Shown here: positions 1-6,150 of the stretch, one piece after another
How positions within the stretch are numbered: the stretch's first letter is position 1
Layout: the number at the start of each line of letters is the position of its first letter
Source: Bacteroidota bacterium
GTDB lineage: Bacteria > Bacteroidota > Bacteroidia > Flavobacteriales > Schleiferiaceae
DNA: 10,488 bases
Direction: 5' to 3'
NCBI GenBank assembly: GCA_005786915.1
Contig: SYCM01000028.1
Coordinates: 1-10,488, forward strand
Position numbers and translations under genes: made by a program
The notes under the pieces: model-generated
What the model saw: the letters and a program-made list of their open reading frames with translations, nothing else
Told to the model about the DNA's origin: nothing
Databases searched by the model: none

Positions 1-117
1 GAGCGCATCGCGCAGCTGCTGCATGCGGCCAGCGCCCAAGGCATTGACGTGGTCAAAACAGAAAACCTGTACCGCTTTAATGGCGTTTCGGGCTACTCCC
101 TCGGACAAGGTCAGTAA
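1..117 (+). CDS. icd: NADP-dependent isocitrate dehydrogenase, C-terminal end (partial)
   Basis: The open frame runs in from the left edge and ends at TAA (115-117), giving 38 residues. The tail contains DVVKTENLYRFNG and ends SLGQGQ. This pattern (K-T-E-N-L-Y, then F-[ND]-G, then SLGQGQ) is what I recall from the C-terminus of the long, Thermus-like and Bacteroidota NADP-dependent isocitrate dehydrogenases, which convert isocitrate to 2-oxoglutarate and CO2 in the TCA cycle and yield NADPH. None of the catalytic region is in the window, so the call rests on the tail alone. The gene is convergent with the prohibitin-like gene at 310-1077. The hairpin at 199-225 is a plausible terminator 80 nt downstream. 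The main uncertainty is that the assignment comes from recall of a short motif. Confidence 0.68.
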   Translation, partial: ERIAQLLHAASAQGIDVVKTENLYRFNGVSGYSLGQGQ

Positions 118-326
118 TGCCGACCATGAACCGTTTCGGCATCCTGTGTCTTGGAGCAGCCTGCGCTGCCGTTGCCGCATCGTTTACGCTAAATAACGAA
201 GCCGAGGCCAATGTGGCCTCGGCTTTGGCTTTGGTCTTGATGCTTGCCGCGATCAAGCTCGCGGGGGCGGAGGGCTTCATCGAAACCGACGAAGCTGCTC
301 CGCACCGCACTAAGGATTCAGAATAA
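117..326 (+). CDS. Small hydrophobic ORF, hypothetical (doubtful)
   Basis: This is a 69-codon ORF whose ATG shares its A with the TAA stop of the upstream gene (TAATG), an arrangement common in coupled genes. An alternative start is ATG at 126. The product would have two hydrophobic stretches, about residues 7-23 and 33-50, then a short charged tail (ETDEAAPHRTKDSE), so it could be a two-helix membrane miniprotein. Against it, the 12-bp perfect hairpin at 199-225 looks like a terminator and lies in the middle of the frame, where it encodes EAEANVASA. The last 17 bp also overlap the 3' end of the convergent prohibitin-like gene. Alanine-rich hydrophobic ORFs arise by chance in GC-rich DNA. I recognise no family, so real and spurious remain about equally likely. 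Confidence 0.35.
   Translation: MPTMNRFGILCLGAACAAVAASFTLNNEAEANVASALALVLMLAAIKLAGAEGFIETDEAAPHRTKDSE
199..225. terminator. Candidate bidirectional terminator hairpin
   Basis: A perfect 12-bp inverted repeat (AAGCCGAGGCCA at 199-210, TGGCCTCGGCTT at 214-225) flanks a 3-nt ATG loop. It lies between two convergent genes, the isocitrate dehydrogenase tail ending at 117 and the prohibitin-like gene ending at 310. Neither flank has a long T-run: TTTGGCTTTGG follows on the plus strand and CGTTATTT on the minus strand. Termination would therefore be less efficient than at the two A/T-flanked hairpins elsewhere in the window. The stem is too long and perfect to be chance. Confidence 0.6.
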
Positions 327-1077
327 GGTCCTTACCCCCACCGATAATGACCTTGGTGTTGCTCGACTTGGAGAGCTCGCGGTAGGCTTCAATCGTCTTG
401 TACTGAATGATTTGGGGCGTCAGGCCTTCAGAGATAATCTTGTTGGCGTCGCGAATGCCCTCCGCTTCAATGATGCGGCGGTCAGCCTCTTGCCGCTCGC
501 GCTGCAGCACAAACTCCATGCGCTGTGCTTCTTGCTCGGCTTGGAGCTTTTCTTCAATGGCTCGGTAGAGTCCGGCGGGTAGCTTGATGCTCTTCATGAG
601 CACGGCTTCGATGACAAAGCCCCGATCTTCCAGCAGGCCCATCATGCTCTTCTTGATGGCCGTCTCGATGCCTAGTCGGTTGCCCGTGTGCATGTCTTTG
701 GCCATAAATCCCGCGGTTACGTCGGCGGCGGCGGCGCGAAAGACCGGCAAAATCATCGACAATTCGTAGTCGGGTCCAATGCTGCCCACCACGTCGGTTG
801 CGCGCCGTTGGTCGATGTGGTACAAGATCGAGATTTCGGCGCCCACGTTCAATCCCTCTTTAGACGGGAGGTCGAGCTTGACCTCGAGGTTGGTCGTCCG
901 TGTCGGAACTTGAATGATGGTGGTCAGAAGCGGATTGTAGAGCCGCGGACCGGGCTGCAGTTCGCGGTTGCTGATTTTGCCGAGCGTGCGCTTGACGCCC
1001 ACGTCGCCTTGGCGAACGACGGTGCAGGAGCTGAAAAGGGCCACGGCGGCGGCCAGGTACAGAATTGAGGTCCTCAT
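310..1077 (-). CDS. SPFH/prohibitin-family lipoprotein
   Basis: This 255-residue protein belongs to the SPFH (stomatin/prohibitin/flotillin/HflK) superfamily, whose members form membrane-bound ring scaffolds linked to membrane-protein quality control. The start chosen is ATG at 1075-1077, which gives a short signal peptide (residues 1-17) ending in the lipobox LFSSC, with C18 the lipidation site. A longer frame from 1128 would bury this signal behind 17 extra residues. The SPFH core spans about residues 20-170 (QGDVGVKRTLGK, PGPRLYNPL, a mid-region KDMHTG). A charged Glu/Arg-rich coiled coil follows at about 172-212 (EEKLQAEQEAQRMEF, ERQEADRRIIEAEG), and the tail reads KVIIGGGKDLIL. The N-terminal transmembrane anchor of mitochondrial prohibitins is replaced here by a lipid anchor, which I believe is usual in Bacteroidota. 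The 155-bp gap upstream (1078-1232) is shared with the divergent gene at 1233. I saw no convincing promoter there and no other gene. Confidence 0.88.
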   Translation of the reverse strand: MRTSILYLAAAVALFSSCTVVRQGDVGVKRTLGKISNRELQPGPRLYNPLLTTIIQVPTRTTNLEVKLDLPSKEGLNVGAEISILYHIDQRRATDVVGSIGPDYELSMILPVFRAAAADVTAGFMAKDMHTGNRLGIETAIKKSMMGLLEDRGFVIEAVLMKSIKLPAGLYRAIEEKLQAEQEAQRMEFVLQRERQEADRRIIEAEGIRDANKIISEGLTPQIIQYKTIEAYRELSKSSNTKVIIGGGKDLILNP

Positions 1078-1232
1078 GGTGGTTTTAGTTGATTTACCCG
1101 TTTGCACCAAAAATGCTGCCCAAGCCATGAGGAAACAGCTCGCATTGAAGGATTTAATGCCCGGCTCAACGACTCTTTATGGATGGCGTCAGGACGGTTG
1201 TGCAGGTCGCGGCGTTTGTGCACCTTTAGTTA

Positions 1233-1526
1233 ATGAATCGAGCCAATTTTGAACGCGGACTGATGCTGCTCGGTGCCGCCCTCCTCGTGCTGTTTGTCTT
1301 GAGTTTCAGCGTTTCGGCACTGGATGCCTGGCAAGACGAGATTCGCCTTGCCACGGTAGGCGCCGTGGTGCTCTATGGCGCCTACAGCTTTTGGGGTCAG
1401 CCTCGCGAAGTCCCAGAAGGGGCGCCGCAACCCAACGACGCGCTGAAGCGCGAAAACGAGCAGCTGCGCCGCCGCGTGGCCGAACTGGAGCAGGCCCTGA
1501 AGGCGGCCAACGAACGCGCGAATTGA
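1233..1526 (+). CDS. Small membrane protein with C-terminal coiled coil, hypothetical
   Basis: This 97-residue protein has two predicted membrane helices, about residues 9-30 (GLMLLGAALLVLFVLSFSVS) and 38-55 (RLATVGAVVLYGAYSFW). A Pro/Gly linker follows (QPREVPEGAPQPND), then a strongly heptad-patterned segment at 69-95 with hydrophobic positions L71, L78, V82, L85 and L89 in a Glu/Arg-rich background. That predicts a cytoplasmic, dimerising coiled-coil tail on a two-helix hairpin. The ATG at 1233 follows the AT-rich CCTTTAGTTA, with no Shine-Dalgarno. Coding character is supported by GC-rich third positions and by the frame filling the space between flanking signals. I do not recognise a family and assign no function. 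The gene is monocistronic, divergent from the prohibitin-like gene and convergent with the tRNA. Confidence 0.72.
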   Translation: MNRANFERGLMLLGAALLVLFVLSFSVSALDAWQDEIRLATVGAVVLYGAYSFWGQPREVPEGAPQPNDALKRENEQLRRRVAELEQALKAANERAN

Positions 1527-1536
1527 TCGAGCAAGC

Positions 1537-1567
1537 AAAAAAAAAGCCCGCCGCATCCGCGGCGGGC
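1537..1567 (-). terminator. Rho-independent terminator for tRNA-Arg transcript
   Basis: A 9-bp perfect GC stem (GCCCGCCGC at 1546-1554, GCGGCGGGC at 1559-1567) has a 4-nt loop and is flanked on the left by nine A's (1537-1545). Read on the minus strand this is a stem followed by a U9 tract. It starts 12 nt after the 3' end of the tRNA gene, so it most likely ends the sterol-desaturase/tRNA-Arg transcript. There is no T-run on the plus-strand side, so for the small gene ending at 1526 it would be at best a weak terminator. Confidence 0.9.
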
Positions 1568-1579
1568 CTCCCGACGGTG

Positions 1580-1651
1580 TAGCCCTGGCAGGAATCGAAC
1601 CTGCATCTTAGGCTCCGGAAACCCACATACTATCCATTGTACTACAGAGCC
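1580..1651 (-). tRNA. tRNA-Arg (anticodon CCG)
   Basis: The minus strand folds into a full 72-nt cloverleaf. The acceptor strands are GGCTCTG and CAGGGCT, the D-stem is GTAC/GTAT, and the anticodon stem is TGGGT/GCCTA. The 7-nt anticodon loop is TTCCGGA, which places CCG at positions 34-36. The T-arm is GCAGG-TTCGATT-CCTGC and the discriminator is A. It would read the Arg codon CGG. The CCA end is not encoded. The first acceptor pair is G1-U72, which is unusual, and there are wobble pairs at 4-69, 10-25, 28-42 and 31-39. The 5' end lies 3 nt after the stop codon of the sterol-desaturase family gene, and a strong terminator follows 12 nt after the 3' end. Confidence 0.93.
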
Positions 1652-1654
1652 GTC

Positions 1655-2671
1655 CTAAAGCTCGGCGCGGGGCGCTTTCGCTCGGGGCGGCAAAGGTACA
1701 ATACCGCTCGCGAGAATGATCCCGCCCATCGCAACGGCAAATGAGCCCCAAAACGGCATCAGGCTGCTGCCCGTCAACAGGAATCCCGCGATAAACAGCC
1801 CAAAGCCCGCAACGAAGACCGCGGGGCGGTGGCGCACTTCAGCGCGGTACAGCCGGGGCATCTCGCTGGGTTGATGTTCCGGGCCTACAAACAGCAGGCG
1901 GACCGCCGTAAGGAAGGAAAAGTCCCTAAAGTTCTGAATCAGCCGTGCGGCAAAAAAAGCACTCACGTGAAAGGGGTCGCGCTGCTCCAACGGCTTGGTA
2001 AGCCCGTAGGTTATGGGTTCGCGGCCGTCGTGGTAGCTGTCAAACAAGCGGTCCCACACCGTGAGGATTCCGCCGTAGTTCTTGTCCAAGTGCATGTGGG
2101 CCGAGGAATGGTGGATTTGGTGAAACCTCGGCGTGACAAGGTAGCGCTCGAGGCCGATCCAAGCCGGCCAGAGTTCGCTGTGCAGCAGCGCTTGGTAAAA
2201 GGCATTGATGACGTTGGCCAATACCACGTACTCCGGGTCTAAGCCCAAAAGGATCATGGGGCTGTATACCACGACGCGCACCAGCTGGCCGAGGGGGGAA
2301 TTGGCGAAGTTGACGCTGAAGTTGTATTCTTCGGCCTGGTGGTGTACCAGGTGGGCCACCCACACAATGCTGACCCGATGGGAAATGCGGTGGTAGAGGT
2401 ACCAAAAGAGATCGACGACGACCATGGAAACCGCGAAATTGAGCCATCCGGGCTCGATTCGGGGTAAAACTCGGTAGGGCACGAGCTCCGCAAAAAGCCA
2501 CACGCCAAAACTGAACGATAACAGCGCAAAAAGCCGCTCAATCATACCTAAAGAAAGGTTTAGCGCTACCTGGTCGCCGTCGACGCGGCGTCTGCTCCAC
2601 CGAAGCATGACGTATTCGATTCCAAACGCACTCAACCCAAAAGCGATGATTAAAATTTCGGTCCAATGCAT
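1655..2671 (-). CDS. Sterol desaturase / fatty acid hydroxylase family membrane protein
   Basis: This 338-residue integral membrane protein belongs to the fatty-acid-hydroxylase superfamily of di-iron, O2-dependent enzymes acting on lipids. The diagnostic histidine boxes are all present: H94-x3-H98 (HRISH), H107-x2-H110-H111 (HLVHH), an isolated H164 (LLHSE) and H184-x2-H187-H188 (HQIHH), followed by HMHLDKNYGG. Membrane segments are seen around residues 5-23, 44-64, 78-93, 131-143 and two near the C-terminus (about 276-295 and 300-322). The two C-terminal helices lie beyond the catalytic core and end in a basic tail (PPRAKAPRAEL). The substrate cannot be read from the sequence; sterol, carotenoid, alkyl ether lipid and fatty acid are all possible. 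The gene has its own short upstream gap after the terminator at 2716-2748, and the tRNA-Arg is directly downstream. The stop is TAG. Confidence 0.9.
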   Translation of the reverse strand: MHWTEILIIAFGLSAFGIEYVMLRWSRRRVDGDQVALNLSLGMIERLFALLSFSFGVWLFAELVPYRVLPRIEPGWLNFAVSMVVVDLFWYLYHRISHRVSIVWVAHLVHHQAEEYNFSVNFANSPLGQLVRVVVYSPMILLGLDPEYVVLANVINAFYQALLHSELWPAWIGLERYLVTPRFHQIHHSSAHMHLDKNYGGILTVWDRLFDSYHDGREPITYGLTKPLEQRDPFHVSAFFAARLIQNFRDFSFLTAVRLLFVGPEHQPSEMPRLYRAEVRHRPAVFVAGFGLFIAGFLLTGSSLMPFWGSFAVAMGGIILASGIVPLPPRAKAPRAEL

Positions 2672-2715
2672 GGAGATACTATTGGAAAATGCATGCCAAA
2701 TCTTCGGGCGACACC

Positions 2716-2748
2716 AAAAAAAAACCCAGGCAAAAAATGCCTGGGTTT
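2716..2748 (-). terminator. Rho-independent terminator of the receptor/lipoprotein operon
   Basis: An 11-bp perfect stem (AAACCCAGGCA at 2722-2732, TGCCTGGGTTT at 2738-2748) encloses an A5 loop and continues into an A-run (2716-2724) that reads as nine U's on the minus strand. It starts 32 nt after the stop of the lipocalin-like gene (2781), so it ends the TonB-receptor/lipoprotein transcript. The next minus-strand gene must use a promoter within 2672-2715. Confidence 0.9.
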
Positions 2749-2780
2749 CGCGCCGTGCCGGCGAAAAATGAAAATATGCC

Positions 2781-3275
2781 TTACTGTTGCTTCGCGAAAC
2801 TGAACTCGAGGTTTAGTGTGCCCTCGGCCGGGGTCGTAATGTCGGTCGTAGTGCGAAGGCGAATGGCGGTCTCAAGGATGCTCAGCACTTCGTATCGAGT
2901 AATGGTGCCGTCGGTCGCCGTAATGATTACCGAATCGGGCGCCACGCCGTTGCCCGACTTGGCGAGCCAGGTTCCGGTGCCCGACTGCTGCCAGGGGAAC
3001 GGGATGGTAAGGGCTCCGGCCACCACCTCGAGCTCGGCGTCGATGGCGTAGTTGACGCTATTGGGCTCTTGAACCATGGTAAAAAGCGACGTCGCCGCGA
3101 TTGTCTTGTCGCTGGCCACGATGGGCGTTAGTCCGATGGTCGGTATGTTCACCGTACCGGCGGCTGTAATATCGTTCACCAGCCAAGTGCCTTCAAGCTT
3201 GTCGGCGAGGGTCGGCTCCTTTTTGCACGAAGCCAAGGCGAGGGCGGATACCGCCACGAGAAGTAGTTTTTTCAT
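2781..3275 (-). CDS. Lipocalin-like lipoprotein, hypothetical
   Basis: The 164-residue precursor has a clear type II signal peptide: MKK, a hydrophobic core (LLLVAVSALAL) and the lipobox LASC, with C17 as the lipidation site followed by KKE. Just after it, residues 27-31 read LEGTW. This resembles the G-x-W start of the first strand in the lipocalin-like families common in Bacteroidota lipoproteins. The rest is rich in Thr, Val and Ile with alternating patterns that suggest an all-beta fold and no transmembrane helix. The start codon lies 4 nt after the stop of the TonB-dependent receptor, so the two are co-transcribed and probably translationally coupled. A surface or periplasmic ligand-binding partner for the receptor is a reasonable inference, but the ligand is unknown. 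The C-terminal strand ends SFAKQQ. Confidence 0.78.
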   Translation of the reverse strand: MKKLLLVAVSALALASCKKEPTLADKLEGTWLVNDITAAGTVNIPTIGLTPIVASDKTIAATSLFTMVQEPNSVNYAIDAELEVVAGALTIPFPWQQSGTGTWLAKSGNGVAPDSVIITATDGTITRYEVLSILETAIRLRTTTDITTPAEGTLNLEFSFAKQQ

Positions 3276-3279
3276 AGGC

Positions 3280-5367
3280 CTAATGTAGCAAAAAGTTGGC
3301 TTGAAAACTGAGCATGCGGGGCTCGGCCAGCAAGGCGGGTCGCGGACTCACTACCCTGTTGTTCAAGTTGGTAACCGCAGCGATCAGCGTCCACCGCTCG
3401 CTGACCTTGTACTGAAGGCGGGCGTCGGCGACGAAGTCTCCGCTCGAAGTGAAGTAGCGCGAATCCGCCACCCCCGGCACGTAAATGGCGACCAGCGGCG
3501 AGGTGAAAATGCCGTCGATGTTCTCCATAAAGCTGTTAGCGCGCAGGCTTACCGCAGCCGTCAGGCGTCGGAGCATGTATGCGACGTCCGTTTTACCCAC
3601 GTGGCGGTAGCGGTACTTCAGCACGCGCTTGGACGGGTCAAGCGACGTCGTGGTGTAGCTCAGCGCGGAGCCTGCGGCATCGGTTGCATAGGTTCGGTCG
3701 GGGTCGAGCGCCAGGGGCTGCGCGTAGGTGTACGAAACCAGGGCCTGAAGGGTTCCGGGACCGAGCTTGGCCTCGCCCACCAGCGTGGCCTCGAGGCCCT
3801 GAATGCGGGTGGGACCGACGTTGAGCGAGGTGAAGCCAAAGTTGGCTAAGCCCGCGTTGGGCACATTGGCCCACTGCCCAAAACTGAATTCGAGCATGTC
3901 CCTAAACTCGGTGCGGAACAGCGCCAGGTCAGCGTAGCCCTTGAGGCCGCCACGCCCCTTAAATGCTTGACGCAAGGCGAGCTCAGCGGTCCAGCCCTGC
4001 TCGGGCTTCAGCCCAGGCCGCGGAAAAACCTGAAGCACCCCCGCCGCCGACGCGCTGAAGAGCTCGGCAATAGAGGGGTAGCGAAATCCTTGGGCCCACG
4101 AGGCGCGCAGGTGCGTGGCACGCCCGAAGGCGCGGTGCGCCCCGGCGCGAAGCACCGGGCGCTTGAACACCTCGAGCTCGTCAATGACGAAGGCCTCGTA
4201 GCGTAACCCCAAATGAGCATCCCAGCGGGCGCGGGTATAGTCCACTTGAAGAAGTCCGCCAAGGTTGGCGCTGCGGTGGTCCCCCGAAAAGAGCGGCGAC
4301 GCCATTTGGCTGGCCGACCCCTGCAGGCCCACCGTCAGGGACCAGTTGCCGCGGTAAGCCTGGGCGAGGTACTCCCCGAGCAGCTGCTGCGACGTGTTGG
4401 AGTAGTCGTTGCTGTCCAGAAAACTCTTGGTGTCGATGCCCAGGGCGCGCAGGCGCAGGGTGTGCTTGATTCCGTCGCCGCGGACAATCAGGTGGCCGGC
4501 TAAAGCGCCAATGCGGCTGTCGGTCTTCGTCGCCGACGAGTCGAGCGGGGTGTAGCCGAAGCGAAAATCCTCCCACAGCAGGGCGGACCGGCTGCTGCGG
4601 TCGAGGTACTGGGCGTTGAGCCCCCACTCCGTGCGGGAATTGGGGCGGAACCGGTACTTGGCGTGCAGGCGCCCACTGGTTTCGCCGACATTGTATTGGT
4701 AGCCCTGGTCGCCAAAGGCCTGGCCGTGCACGACCCAGCCATGGCGGCCGGTGTAATCGCTACCGCTGGCGGCGAAGCGCAAGGCTCCGCGGCCGCGCGG
4801 ACCGTCGTACCACCGCAGGCCCAAGCGGGGCGGTTGGCCGTAGGATTCCGCTAACGTGCTCACCATGACGCGCGGTTTGGCCGAGGGTTCCCAGGTGCGC
4901 AGGTGAATGACGCCGTTCAGCGCCGACGAACCGTACAGCGACGACGAGGCGCCTTTGACCACTTCGACTTGGTCCAGGGCCTCCATGGGCATGGCGGACC
5001 ACTGCACTCCGCCCGCATCGGGGCTCAAGGCCGGAAGGTCGTCCACCAGCACCAGCACGCGGGAGCCGCTGCCGAGCGACCAACCGCTGCCCGCCCGAAT
5101 GTTGGCCTGGCCGTCTTGCACGGTCACCCCAGGCGCCATTTGAAGCGTTTGCTCGATGCGCCCGTTGGGTTTGTCGAGCGCCAATCGGCTCGGAAGCACG
5201 TCCACCGACACGTAGGTCGCCGCCAAGTTGGTCGCGTTGCGGCTCACCGTGACGACGGTCTCGTCGAGGGTGATCAGGCTGTCGCTTGGCGCGGCGCTGG
5301 AAGGCTGCTGGGCCGCGAGCTGACCAACGTTTAACGCGGCTACGGTGAATAAAATAATTCGGCGCAT
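3280..5367 (-). CDS. TonB-dependent outer-membrane receptor
   Basis: This 695-residue outer-membrane active transporter takes up a ligand using TonB/ExbBD energy. The start chosen is ATG at 5365-5367, which gives a standard signal peptide (MRRIILFTVAALNVGQLAAQ). A longer frame would add nine residues before it. A TonB-box-like segment (LDETVVTVSR) lies near residues 34-43. The plug domain follows to about 145, with RIEQTLQMAPGVTVQDG, NIRAGSG, RVLVLVDDLP and the typical VEVVKGASSSLYGSSALNGVIHLRT region (given here only as family signature). The rest is a 22-strand barrel with repeated aromatic strand ends, such as LRASWAQGFRYPS, and a final AVTNLNN strand segment. It lacks the N-terminal carboxypeptidase-like domain of SusC-type receptors, so it resembles siderophore/cobalamin-type receptors. 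The substrate is unknown. It is the first gene of a two-gene unit with the lipoprotein at 2781-3275, and is divergent from the SDR gene with a 30-bp gap. Confidence 0.93.
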   Translation of the reverse strand: MRRIILFTVAALNVGQLAAQQPSSAAPSDSLITLDETVVTVSRNATNLAATYVSVDVLPSRLALDKPNGRIEQTLQMAPGVTVQDGQANIRAGSGWSLGSGSRVLVLVDDLPALSPDAGGVQWSAMPMEALDQVEVVKGASSSLYGSSALNGVIHLRTWEPSAKPRVMVSTLAESYGQPPRLGLRWYDGPRGRGALRFAASGSDYTGRHGWVVHGQAFGDQGYQYNVGETSGRLHAKYRFRPNSRTEWGLNAQYLDRSSRSALLWEDFRFGYTPLDSSATKTDSRIGALAGHLIVRGDGIKHTLRLRALGIDTKSFLDSNDYSNTSQQLLGEYLAQAYRGNWSLTVGLQGSASQMASPLFSGDHRSANLGGLLQVDYTRARWDAHLGLRYEAFVIDELEVFKRPVLRAGAHRAFGRATHLRASWAQGFRYPSIAELFSASAAGVLQVFPRPGLKPEQGWTAELALRQAFKGRGGLKGYADLALFRTEFRDMLEFSFGQWANVPNAGLANFGFTSLNVGPTRIQGLEATLVGEAKLGPGTLQALVSYTYAQPLALDPDRTYATDAAGSALSYTTTSLDPSKRVLKYRYRHVGKTDVAYMLRRLTAAVSLRANSFMENIDGIFTSPLVAIYVPGVADSRYFTSSGDFVADARLQYKVSERWTLIAAVTNLNNRVVSPRPALLAEPRMLSFQANFLLH

Positions 5368-5397
5368 TGCAGGTGTTGTGGCTAAGTTTACCAAAGT

Positions 5398-6150
5398 ATG
5401 AAAACGGTTTGGATTACCGGCGCTTCGTCGGGTTTTGGTGCGGCCAGCGTGCGCTGGTTTGCCGAGCGCGGATGGCGCGTGGGCGCCTGGGCCCGCCGGG
5501 GCGATCGCTTGACCCAGCTTCGCGACGAGGTGTTGGCAGCAGTCCCCCGCGCGGAACTTTGGTTGGACACGGTCGACGTGCGCGACGCCGCGGCCGTGCA
5601 GGCTGCATGGGACCGCCGGCCCTTTGCCGAGGTGGACGTGCTCGTTAACAACGCAGGCCTCGCCCGCGGTCGCGAGTCCATCGAAGAAGGTTCACTTCAG
5701 GATTGGGACGAGATGATCGACACCAACCTCAAAGGCCTGCTGTACGTGACCCGCGCGGTTGCCCCAACCATGGTGGCCCGCGGCCAAGGGCACATCATTA
5801 ACCTTGGGAGCTTGGCGGGGCGCGAGGCCTACCCGGGCGGAAACGTCTACGGCGCCTCCAAATTCGCGGTCGACGGGCTGACCGACGGCATGCGCCTCGA
5901 CCTCACTCCCAAAGGCATCAAAGTCAGCCAGGTCGCGCCCGGATTAGCTGACACCGAGTTTTCGACGGTGCGCTTTCACGGCGACCGCGCCAAGGCCGAA
6001 TCGGTGTACTCGGGCATGCAGCCGCTGAGCCCCGAAGACGTCGCCGAAGTCATTGGCTACATCGCCACGGCGCCCGCGCACGTCAACCTGGCCGACGTGT
6101 TGCTATTGCCCTCCGCCCAAGCCTCCTCAACCCTTGTGCGCCGATCATGA
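5398..6150 (+). CDS. Short-chain dehydrogenase/reductase (YdfG-like)
   Basis: This 250-residue classical SDR has a Rossmann fold. Visible signatures are the nucleotide-binding TGASSGFG (7-14), NNAG (84-87), the structural N110, and the catalytic S138 with Y151-x3-K155 (YGASK). R33-R34 just after the second strand favour NADP(H). The pattern around TGASSGFG, the ENLKGLL-like DTNLKGLL and VAPGLADTEFS matches the YdfG-type NADP-dependent 3-hydroxy acid/serine dehydrogenases, but the substrate is not certain. The length is typical. It is the first gene of an operon: its stop TGA overlaps the ATG of the CDF gene (ATGA at 6147-6150). No Shine-Dalgarno is visible before the ATG (TTTACCAAAGT). The upstream gap to the divergent receptor gene is only 30 bp, so promoter elements must extend into coding sequence. 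Confidence 0.9.
   Translation: MKTVWITGASSGFGAASVRWFAERGWRVGAWARRGDRLTQLRDEVLAAVPRAELWLDTVDVRDAAAVQAAWDRRPFAEVDVLVNNAGLARGRESIEEGSLQDWDEMIDTNLKGLLYVTRAVAPTMVARGQGHIINLGSLAGREAYPGGNVYGASKFAVDGLTDGMRLDLTPKGIKVSQVAPGLADTEFSTVRFHGDRAKAESVYSGMQPLSPEDVAEVIGYIATAPAHVNLADVLLLPSAQASSTLVRRS

Noticed and set aside
1108..1136. A CATTTTTG element on the minus strand with GTTTC 16 bp upstream, as a possible promoter for the prohibitin-like gene.
   Set aside because: It differs from TAnnTTTG at a key base, and the upstream element does not match the TTTG/TTG -33 box. Such near matches are expected by chance.
2672..2715. A TTTG box (CAAA at 2697-2700 on plus) and a paired ATGCAT motif (2666-2671 and 2689-2694) upstream of the desaturase gene.
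   Set aside because: The matching -7 element (TAGTATCT) is poor, and the palindromes are only 6 bp and not symmetric with the flanking TTGG/CCAA. Not enough to call a promoter or operator.
3301..5334. Several long open frames opposite to the TonB-dependent receptor gene on the plus strand (for example 3301-3849 and 4903-5334).
   Set aside because: They are antisense shadows caused by high GC at codon third positions. Their translations are low-complexity and show no domain features, whereas the minus-strand frame has full receptor motifs.
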